This document shows, piece by piece, positions 32,443 to 38,625 of a stretch of DNA of 38,625 nt. The DNA lies in assembly GCA_003251015.1 (NCBI GenBank), contig QKIO01000195.1, forward strand, positions 1-38,625, written 5' to 3'. The notes beneath the pieces were generated by a model. It had not been told where the DNA came from and ran no database searches. It saw nothing but the letters and a program-made list of their open reading frames with translations. This stretch comes from Bacteroidales bacterium (GTDB lineage Bacteria; Bacteroidota; Bacteroidia; Bacteroidales; Marinilabiliaceae). Numbering within the stretch: position 1 is the stretch's first letter; each line of letters opens with the position of its first letter. The translations under genes were made by a program, and so were the position numbers.

Positions 32443-33840
32443 ATGAAAATTACCTTTTTATCTTTATTCCTTTTAGTTAGTTGCTACAAACTTGTTTCAG
32501 CTCAAAAATTTGCACCTAATCCAGACAAAACCATTTTGTTGGTTGGGCAAACGTATAAAGCCGAGTACGAAAATTATAAAACAGAAACGGGTCTTACTCC
32601 AATAGGGTCGTCTCATTATGGTACTCTTTTTACAGGTACCATAGAACAAGGGGATGACAGTCCAGATGTATTATTTTTAGATTGGGTGCGCGGTAGCCAG
32701 TCTAACCCCTATGCTTTAGTGGCCATAAGTATTAAAGATAACCCATCAGCAGGTGGGTATGGTCAGATGGTAAATCCTACTGGAGCGAACTTTGATGCCA
32801 ATGCCATTTGGCAAAGTTTAATAGATATCTCTGCTGGTAATTGGGATACACAAATAGATGCCTATGCTAAAACAATGAAGGATAGACCTGATACTAAGTT
32901 TTATTTAAGAATTGGTTATGAGGTTAGTTTGTTCCTTTTTGCCTATCGCGATGAAGTGCGTTATAATGGTGATTGGTTGACAGAAAAAGCCATTGCAGGG
33001 ATCAATGTGTTTGATAAACCATCTGATTTTGCAGAATTGGATCCTCAGGCTTATATTAATGCCTACAACCACATAGCTAATAGAATTAGAAATGTAAATG
33101 GTGTGACAAATGTTGATTTTGTATATCATCCAGTGCGCGGAACTAACGACACGAAGTATTTGTACCCTGGTGCCACATTTGTAGATTGGGTGGCATTTTC
33201 TGTTTTTAACAACGATGTGTGCGTAGACGTCAATGGTATAAAGAATTGTGAAGGTAAGATGGTAGACGAAAACTTGCAAAATAGTATCGATTTTGCCAAA
33301 AGTAAAGGTCATCGAATTATGATTGCAGAATCATCTATTCAAACAGTTGATCCTAACTCAACGGTTACCGACGCTCAGTTTATTGATTATCTAAGTCGCT
33401 TAGATGCCTTAGTTAAAGCTGAAAATGTAGGCGTTTTAGCATATATCAATTCCAATTGGAATGCTCATGGTTGGGGGGCTGAATGGTGCGATTCTCGCAT
33501 ACATAAAAATGCAACAATATTAAATTATTACAAGAATACCTTTGGTGTAGGTACAAGATATGATGGTTCGGTACCTACCGCAATCAATGAAATGGTTGCA
33601 ACAGATGGTGTAACTATTGTAAGTACAACAGGAAAAAATACATATCGAATTATTTCAAATGGTTCTCAATATATTGATCGTGTGCAAGTTGTGAATATGA
33701 GTGGTGTTAGTGTGATGGAACAAAAAGCTTTGGGTCAAAATGAGATTTTATTTGACTTATCGCATTCTCCATCTGGCATTTACATTGTTCGTGTAGTCAT
33801 TGAAGGAAAAGTTGTTTCAAAGAAAATATTGGTGAACTAA
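32443..33840 (+). CDS. secreted GH26-like clan GH-A hydrolase, T9SS substrate
   Basis: 465 residues. The signal peptide ends near VSAQ. A barrel of about 350 residues begins with KTILLVGQTY and has FYLRIGYEVSLF (E160, probable acid/base), YPGATFVDWVAFSVF (compare YPGDxYVDVVGFDIY in GH26) and IMIAESSIQ (E296, probable nucleophile). The normal GH26 HEM/HEMDG acid/base block is replaced by YEV, so the substrate may not be mannan. From memory, GH26 beta-1,3-xylanases carry an LRIGYE-type motif and a GQD-like start, but I cannot verify this here. The C-terminal 80 residues are a T9SS sorting domain ending in KKILVN. It stands alone, with a hairpin terminator after it. Confidence 0.7.
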   Translation: MKITFLSLFLLVSCYKLVSAQKFAPNPDKTILLVGQTYKAEYENYKTETGLTPIGSSHYGTLFTGTIEQGDDSPDVLFLDWVRGSQSNPYALVAISIKDNPSAGGYGQMVNPTGANFDANAIWQSLIDISAGNWDTQIDAYAKTMKDRPDTKFYLRIGYEVSLFLFAYRDEVRYNGDWLTEKAIAGINVFDKPSDFAELDPQAYINAYNHIANRIRNVNGVTNVDFVYHPVRGTNDTKYLYPGATFVDWVAFSVFNNDVCVDVNGIKNCEGKMVDENLQNSIDFAKSKGHRIMIAESSIQTVDPNSTVTDAQFIDYLSRLDALVKAENVGVLAYINSNWNAHGWGAEWCDSRIHKNATILNYYKNTFGVGTRYDGSVPTAINEMVATDGVTIVSTTGKNTYRIISNGSQYIDRVQVVNMSGVSVMEQKALGQNEILFDLSHSPSGIYIVRVVIEGKVVSKKILVN

Positions 33841-33869
33841 CAGTGTTTTGCTTTGGGTTAAAGTATTGG

Positions 33870-33910
33870 GGCGTAATGAGTAACTATTGCTTACTCATTA
33901 CGCCTCATTT
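33870..33910 (+). terminator. hairpin terminator after the GH26-like gene
   Basis: GGCGTAATGAGTAA (33870-33883) pairs perfectly over 14 bases with TTACTCATTACGCC (33891-33904) around a 7-base loop. The T-content afterwards is modest (TCATTTGTT). Confidence 0.7.
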
Positions 33911-33980
33911 GTTAATATCTGGAGGTATTGCTTGGCGGAGATTGCTATAAATTTTTTTGGCGAGGAAAGGTGTAATAAGT

Positions 33981-34021
33981 TACAATCTACTTTTTAATGA
34001 TAGAATAGTACAATCTATTGT
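33981..34021. repeat. short repeats upstream of the lipoprotein-chemoreceptor pair
   Basis: TACAATCTA occurs twice (33981-33989 and 34009-34017), 28 bases apart. The second copy is part of a small dyad, ACAAT-CT-ATTGT (34010-34021). Between them lies AATGATAGAATAGTA (33996-34010), identical to 5234-5248 upstream of susC. Possible protein-binding sites; weak evidence. Confidence 0.35.
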
Positions 34022-34117
34022 GTGGTTTGTGTCTGATTTTAAATGCCTAGTCAATAACATCTTGCAGCGTGTAACGTATCATTACCATTATTTAAGTAGA
34101 TAATTTAAACTTGGGGT

Positions 34118-34690
34118 ATGATAAATAAAATGTGGTGGTTGGTAGTGGTTGTGTCCTTCTTAATTTCTTGTACTTCTAAACAAGAAGACGCGATTTCAAC
34201 AGGTGTACTTAAGAAGTTTTTTGACGTGTATGATGTGAAAAATTCTAATGAATTTCATCTCACAAAAACGATTGATAAGTTAAATGGTTTTTATAGCTCT
34301 AATAATGCTGAGGGCATTACTAAAACGATTGCTGAGATTGGTGTTATTCACACCAAATTCTTAGAATCGATGAGAAAGTCTTTTCCATCGGGTCAAATTA
34401 GTATTCCATTTGTTCAAGATAAAAACAAAGCATTTATTCTTAAAAGAATCGAAATTAAAGACTTCTATTTTCCATGGAATACAGCGCCCATTTTAGCATT
34501 TGAGATCACCATCAAGTACGACTTATTGCAACTTGATATACGATATAAATCAGTTCGTCTGGAGTGGTACGATACCGAAGGAGATATCCTGTGGGGACAA
34601 AGTGTATCTCTTAATAAATCAGGTGAAACTACCTTTATTCTAAGACCCGAACGTGATTTTAGAAAACTAGATAAAGTAATTATTTTTTAG
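34118..34690 (+). CDS. lipoprotein of unknown function, upstream of a chemoreceptor
   Basis: 190 residues. [14 protein letters not shown] gives a clear lipobox, followed by TSKQED. No family is recognised. The first half is helical ([43 protein letters not shown]). The second half is predicted beta-strands with aromatic residues ([36 protein letters not shown]). A GGGG ribosome-binding run sits 5 bases before the ATG. The chemoreceptor starts 17 bases after its stop, so the two are one operon. A periplasmic or outer-membrane sensing partner for the receptor is a reasonable guess but nothing in the sequence proves it. Confidence 0.7.
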   Translation: MINKMWWLVVVVSFLISCTSKQEDAISTGVLKKFFDVYDVKNSNEFHLTKTIDKLNGFYSSNNAEGITKTIAEIGVIHTKFLESMRKSFPSGQISIPFVQDKNKAFILKRIEIKDFYFPWNTAPILAFEITIKYDLLQLDIRYKSVRLEWYDTEGDILWGQSVSLNKSGETTFILRPERDFRKLDKVIIF

Positions 34691-34707
34691 GCTTGGGAGA
34701 GGGTGTT

Positions 34708-36417
34708 ATGGAGAAGTTGAAAAGTAAAAAGATGGGTATTGGCACTAAAGTAGGTATGGTGCTCGCAGTTTATTTGGGGGTGTCGATTACCCTAGCCGTT
34801 ACTGGCTGGCAAGTGGCTCAACGCTTTCTAATAAGTACCGACCAAATGGTGTCGTTAAATTATTACGAGAGTTTCTTGAATAGGGCGTTTGTAGATCAAT
34901 TACGTTTTTTTGTGTATAATTTAAATGAAAATCGCTTGAGTGTGAAGGATGATGTATTTGATTATCAGGTTTTGTTAGCCTATCATCAGAATAAAGAATT
35001 TAAACATATTTTCTCAGGGGATAATGGATTTGATGCGGCCAAGTCGACTAGTTTGACCAAAGCCTATGAACAAACTGCTAATACGTCGTTAGACGAAGTG
35101 ACTGAAGCCACCATTATCCGACAACAAAATATTGAAATAGCCGATCGTGTGATGCAGATTGGTTCGGCCAGAGAGAAGCAATTGCTTCAACAAGCCATCA
35201 TGGATGAATATCATTTTCATCAATCAGAACGGGACGATAAAAAACAAGACTTGTTTGAAACGCTCAATCTACTCTTAAATGGTCATTTGTCGGATGAAAT
35301 GCGACAGTTGATACTTAGTTATAAACACAATGTTGAAGATTTAATAGAGTTGCAAGAGTTTATCGTTCAGCAGTTTAATGCCTCGTTAACTAGGTGGGAG
35401 CAAGCTAGAGAATATACCTATCAGTTCAATGGTGTTATCTTTCAGCGATTAAAGGTGTTACGTAGTCAAGTGCATATGATGTATATCATTATCATTATTT
35501 TTGTACTGCTCTTGGGGGCCTTATTTACCTACCGCTTATCTAAAAATATATCCAGAGGAGCGCATGAGAATCTTGAAGCTTTGAAGGCTGTCGCTGATGG
35601 TGAGCTTGGGGTGAAGATGGAAGCTAAAGTCATGCTTCGAAAGGATGAGTTTGGTAATTTAGCACGTACGTTAAGTGAAACAGTGGAACGTCTCAAGACA
35701 ACCTTGGTTAAAATTGGAATGTCTTCGGGTAATGTGTCTGGCTTGGCAGGGCGTTTGGCAAACACTTCCGACGAAATGTCTAATGGTGCCAATATACAAG
35801 CAGCTTCTTTAGAGGAAGTATCTTCATGGATGCAGGAAATGGTCGCTAATATTGAGCGTAATACGGCGTTTGCTCAGAGTGCAAAAGTCATTGCCGACTC
35901 ACTCGAAAAACACCTCGATAAGGTTAAATCTTCATCAGACAATAGTCTTAAGGCCATTAACGAAATTACCAGTAAGGTAACTGTAATTAACGACATTGCT
36001 TTTCAAACTAATATCTTGTCGCTAAATGCGGCTGTAGAGGCTGCTAGAGCGGGCGCTGCAGGTCGTGGTTTTGGTGTGGTGGCTGCTGAAGTTCGGAAAT
36101 TAGCCGAACGCAGTCGTGCCGCTTCCAACGAGATACAACAAATTTCAGAAAATAGTATCAATACCTCTAACGAGGCTTCTGCTGTAATTAATGAGATTAT
36201 ACCTTCTATTAACGAGGCTGTTAAGTTAATTCAGGAAATTGCAGCAGGTAGCATGGAGCAACGTGCTGGCGCCGAGCAGATTAATTCGGCTATTCAGGAG
36301 TTAAACTCGGTTACTCAGATGAACGCTTCTAGCTCAAGTGAGTTATCCACCCAATCGGTGAACCTAAGTGGTATGGCTGATGAATTGGTTAAAGATATTG
36401 CGTATTTTAAAGTCTGA
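34708..36417 (+). CDS. methyl-accepting chemotaxis protein
   Basis: 569 residues from the ATG at 34708, which has GAGAGG upstream; a TTG 15 bases earlier is in frame but less likely. TM1 spans about 14-36 and TM2 about 257-277 ([20 protein letters not shown]). The periplasmic part of about 220 residues is helical, like a four-helix-bundle sensor. A HAMP domain (about 278-332) leads to the cytoplasmic signalling coiled coil. The hairpin tip (about 424-470) has the conserved [20 protein letters not shown] and [18 protein letters not shown]. It should control a CheA kinase, but no che genes are in the window. Chemoreceptors are uncommon in Bacteroidota, and this one follows a mannan locus directly. 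Confidence 0.92.
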   Translation: MEKLKSKKMGIGTKVGMVLAVYLGVSITLAVTGWQVAQRFLISTDQMVSLNYYESFLNRAFVDQLRFFVYNLNENRLSVKDDVFDYQVLLAYHQNKEFKHIFSGDNGFDAAKSTSLTKAYEQTANTSLDEVTEATIIRQQNIEIADRVMQIGSAREKQLLQQAIMDEYHFHQSERDDKKQDLFETLNLLLNGHLSDEMRQLILSYKHNVEDLIELQEFIVQQFNASLTRWEQAREYTYQFNGVIFQRLKVLRSQVHMMYIIIIIFVLLLGALFTYRLSKNISRGAHENLEALKAVADGELGVKMEAKVMLRKDEFGNLARTLSETVERLKTTLVKIGMSSGNVSGLAGRLANTSDEMSNGANIQAASLEEVSSWMQEMVANIERNTAFAQSAKVIADSLEKHLDKVKSSSDNSLKAINEITSKVTVINDIAFQTNILSLNAAVEAARAGAAGRGFGVVAAEVRKLAERSRAASNEIQQISENSINTSNEASAVINEIIPSINEAVKLIQEIAAGSMEQRAGAEQINSAIQELNSVTQMNASSSSELSTQSVNLSGMADELVKDIAYFKV

Positions 36418-36513
36418 AATTTATTAATCCCACACATAAACACTCATGATGTTTAATCGGGTATAGGCAGTTTGTATACAATTGCTTTTGCCCACTTTAT
36501 TTATATCTATATT

Positions 36514-37809
36514 ATGAATTTTATCTCTAAATTAATTCTATCACTTGTGCTAATGTCTAGCCTCATGTCTTGTTTTCCAAATTATAAAAAAGGAGAAGCT
36601 ACAGTTGACTCTCACGAAAAGGATATTACTCATTTATTGGCTTTCTTCAACGATAATGCCTTTCAGCCAGAGTTTGCAACTTATTATTCGGAAATTGATG
36701 ATAAAGGACAGCCAATATCACAAAAGGTATATACCGTTGCGTTAAGCAGATTGATATACGGCCTTTCTTATTCATCTAGTATTGACACAAGCTATTTAGT
36801 AAAAGCTGAATTAGCCCTAAGTTTCCTCTTAAAAAATTTAGTGGCTTATGATAGCATAGGTGTCTATTTCAAATCTTATATAGACATGCAATCGGGAGAT
36901 GTGGATAATTCTACACAACTAGACATTTGGCAACAAGCCTATGGATTATGTGGCTTAACCGAATTTTACAGAAATCATCCAAGTGCTGAGTTACTTTCTT
37001 TTATTCATCAGGCTCACGATGCGTTTATCTCTCGGTTTCATGACCCTATGCATGGTGGTTTTTATGGGAATTCCAATAAAAATACTGGCCAAATATCAGG
37101 CAGTAAGTCGTTACAAGCCTTACTATATCCAATAACTGCGTATATGGAGAATTTATGGTTGGCTGATAGTTTACACAAGGCTAAATATGAACTTTATTTG
37201 AAGGAAAATATAAACCTTGCTTATAAAAATGGCTGGGATGATAAGCGCGGATGGGTAACTATTAAATTTGATGACTCATGGACGAGTTGTAAGCATAAAT
37301 CGGTTGAAAACATCTGTTTTACTGTGAATCCAGGACATAATTTTCAGTTTGCTTCGGTTTTATTGCGCACTAATAATTGGATGTTTTTGACTTCACAAGA
37401 ACAATTCAATTATCATAAACTTGGGCTTGATGTTTTAAAACGAACACTTACTAAACCAATATATCCTGCAAACGATTTGTCGTTGGGCTTTTATAGCGAA
37501 GTTAATCCTTTAACCAATGAGGTGTTGGATTTTAGAAAAACGTGGTGGCAGCATTGTGAAGCACTTATCGCACTTTCTTTGGCTGATGGGAAATTTGAAA
37601 AGGAATTGGTCATACTTGAAAATTACTATTTCTCATCATTCCCAGACACTCAAAACGGAGGGGAGTACTTCTATTTAGATAAAGCTAATATCCCTCAGAC
37701 TACTGAATTAAAGGGTAGCATTGGTAAGTCTGCATACCATACGGTTGAAATGATTCGTTATCTAACGGGTAGAAATCAGTTTTTTGGGTCAATTAAGAAC
37801 GAGAAATAA
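36514..37809 (+). CDS. AGE-superfamily (epimerase-like) lipoprotein
   Basis: 431 residues from the ATG at 36514 (MNFISKLILSL), which gives a clean lipoprotein signal (lipobox LMSC). The upstream in-frame ATG at 36472 would add MYTIAFAHFIYIY and spoil it. The mature part is an (alpha/alpha)6 barrel like N-acylglucosamine 2-epimerases: YTVALSRLIYGLSY, HDPMHGGFYGNSN, NPGHNFQFASVLL (at the place of GHDIEWAW), TWWQHCEALIAL (at the place of WWPQAEAM), and SAYHTVEMIRYL (at the place of PYHNSRA). Histidines of the epimerase site seem kept, but the glutamate after GH is replaced. Characterised AGE enzymes are cytoplasmic, so a lipid-anchored member acting outside the cytoplasm is unusual. It may be an epimerase, a lyase-like enzyme or a binding protein. 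Confidence 0.7.
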   Translation: MNFISKLILSLVLMSSLMSCFPNYKKGEATVDSHEKDITHLLAFFNDNAFQPEFATYYSEIDDKGQPISQKVYTVALSRLIYGLSYSSSIDTSYLVKAELALSFLLKNLVAYDSIGVYFKSYIDMQSGDVDNSTQLDIWQQAYGLCGLTEFYRNHPSAELLSFIHQAHDAFISRFHDPMHGGFYGNSNKNTGQISGSKSLQALLYPITAYMENLWLADSLHKAKYELYLKENINLAYKNGWDDKRGWVTIKFDDSWTSCKHKSVENICFTVNPGHNFQFASVLLRTNNWMFLTSQEQFNYHKLGLDVLKRTLTKPIYPANDLSLGFYSEVNPLTNEVLDFRKTWWQHCEALIALSLADGKFEKELVILENYYFSSFPDTQNGGEYFYLDKANIPQTTELKGSIGKSAYHTVEMIRYLTGRNQFFGSIKNEK

Positions 37810-37925
37810 ATTTTCTATTTTAGGAGTATTAACTTGCGTTGTTTGAGGGCATCACAGCATAGTCCGAAACGAAATATAAACACTTCACCTATTATTTGTT
37901 TTAGCTTTGAAGTATAGTAAAAAAT

Positions 37926-37956
37926 AGCCCAGCGACAAGTGCTGGGCTTCATTTTA
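37926..37956. terminator. terminator between the AGE lipoprotein and the cusB-like gene
   Basis: AGCCCAGC (37926-37933) pairs with GCTGGGCT (37941-37948) around GACAAGT. TCATTTTAT follows on the plus strand and a TATTTTTT run follows on the minus strand, so it may serve both converging genes. Confidence 0.75.
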
Positions 37957-38030
37957 TGTCAATCACGATAAAGGCTTTGTGCATGCTTCACCGTACAGTT
38001 TTTTAGAGAGAATACTTTACAGCTAATTTG

Positions 38031-38624
38031 TTATTTACCATCCCTATACAAACAACATTCTGGAAGCGTTTTGTAAACACTTGTTGAGGCTTTGCTTGTG
38101 CCAGCATCATGTCCCACTTTGGCGATGGCTTCTTGCACCTTTTTTGGCGAGGCTTTTTTTGCATCGTATTGATATACCATCTGTTTGGTTTTCGAATCCC
38201 ACGACACATTTGTCACACCATCAACACTTAATGCAGCCGTTTCAATGCGTTTTTTACACATTCCGCAGTTGCCTGATACGTGAAGGCTTGACTGGGTTAA
38301 GTCAGTGGGATGGGTGACGGGCTGCGGTTCGTGTGTTGGTAGGATATGCTCTGCTTGATTCATCATGCTAGGTTTGCCTTCTAACTGTGCCGCTGCATCT
38401 ACGCTAAAGGCTCCTTCACTTACCACTTCTTCCCCTTCGTTTAAACCCGATTCCACTACATAACTAGAACCTAACTGAGGACCTAGTATTATTTCACGCA
38501 TGTTAAAGATGGCCTCCTCGCCGTGTTGTTTTACATATACCAGCGACCGTTTGCCTGTCCATAATACGGCTGTGTTTGGTATCACCACTTTGTTTTGATA
38601 CTGGTTTAATAACGCTTTTACCAT
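38031..38624 (-). CDS. CusB-like RND efflux periplasmic adaptor with C-terminal HMA domain (partial, 5' end outside window)
   Basis: The 197 visible residues are the C-terminal end; the gene runs off the right edge, and the first methionine here is internal. NKVVIPNTAVLWTGKRSLVYVK and REIILGPQLGSSYVVESGLNEGEEVVSEGAFSVDAAAQL are the beta-barrel and membrane-proximal parts of a membrane-fusion protein of the CusB type. After a linker (HILPTHEPQPVTHP) comes a heavy-metal-associated domain with GNCGMCKKRIE, whose CxxC pair binds Cu(I)/Ag(I), and a final ECC. It would link an inner-membrane RND pump to the outer-membrane channel for copper/silver export. The HMA fusion is known in Bacteroidota. 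It is unrelated to the mannan genes. Confidence 0.88.
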   Translation of the reverse strand: MVKALLNQYQNKVVIPNTAVLWTGKRSLVYVKQHGEEAIFNMREIILGPQLGSSYVVESGLNEGEEVVSEGAFSVDAAAQLEGKPSMMNQAEHILPTHEPQPVTHPTDLTQSSLHVSGNCGMCKKRIETAALSVDGVTNVSWDSKTKQMVYQYDAKKASPKKVQEAIAKVGHDAGTSKASTSVYKTLPECCLYRDGK

Positions 38625-38625
38625 A

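Noticed and set aside
32905-33312. 135-codon minus-strand open frame
   Set aside because: It lies fully inside the GH26-like gene, is rich in I, T, C and F without any domain pattern, and has no signal or regulatory site of its own.
1-38625. CRISPR array, tRNA or rRNA genes, prophage or IS elements
   Set aside because: No regularly spaced repeats, no cloverleaf-like or rRNA-like sequence, and no transposase or phage genes were seen; the only mobile element is the group II intron end.

Overview
The window looks like chromosomal DNA of a marine member of the Bacteroidota. The evidence is AT-rich DNA, a SusC/SusD pair, TAnnTTTG-type promoters, seven C-terminal domains of the type IX secretion (T9SS) kind, and the 3' end of a bacterial group II intron at the left edge. 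The genus cannot be read from the sequence. The central theme is a polysaccharide utilization locus (PUL) for beta-1,4-mannan.

Region 1 (1-4.1 kb) is accessory. It holds the group II intron tail, two tandem paralogous secreted GH16 enzymes (agarase/porphyranase-like by eye), a DUF3820 gene on the minus strand, and a 5'-truncated CotH-kinase-family remnant that keeps its T9SS domain. A perfect 14-bp inverted repeat brackets the -7 box of the first GH16 promoter.

Region 2 (4.1-22.4 kb) is the PUL core. A divergent AraC-family regulator faces susC, susD, a surface glycan-binding lipoprotein, two GH26 mannanases, a GH130 mannosylglucose phosphorylase, a cellobiose/mannobiose 2-epimerase, a GPH-family symporter, an 83-residue orphan beta-domain protein, an S1 sulfatase and a GH5_7-like mannanase lipoprotein. 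The predicted flow is as follows. Surface mannanases cut mannan and SusCD imports the oligosaccharides. Periplasmic GH26/GH5 make mannobiose, which the symporter carries to the cytoplasm. The epimerase makes mannosyl-glucose and GH130 phosphorolyses it to mannose-1-phosphate plus glucose. No alpha-galactosidase, beta-mannosidase or acetylesterase is present, which points to a linear, undecorated and possibly sulfated algal mannan.

Region 3 (22.6-33.8 kb) holds a second set of separately terminated genes: a non-catalytic tandem CBM35-like T9SS protein, a large GH5-FN3-FN3-CBM-CTD enzyme, a 979-residue clan-A hydrolase resembling GH113 with three PKD domains and the same CBM-like module, a ROK sugar kinase overlapping a mannose-6-phosphate isomerase, and a GH26-like T9SS enzyme with an altered acid/base motif.

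Region 4 (34.1-38.6 kb) holds an unknown lipoprotein next to a methyl-accepting chemotaxis protein, an AGE-superfamily lipoprotein, and, on the minus strand, the C-terminal part of a CusB-like metal-efflux adaptor fused to an HMA domain. Because GH16 (agar/porphyran type), beta-mannanases, a sulfatase and a GH26-like enzyme that may act on another glycan lie together, I infer a locus for red-algal (Bangiales-type) cell walls. This is a hypothesis, not something the sequence proves.
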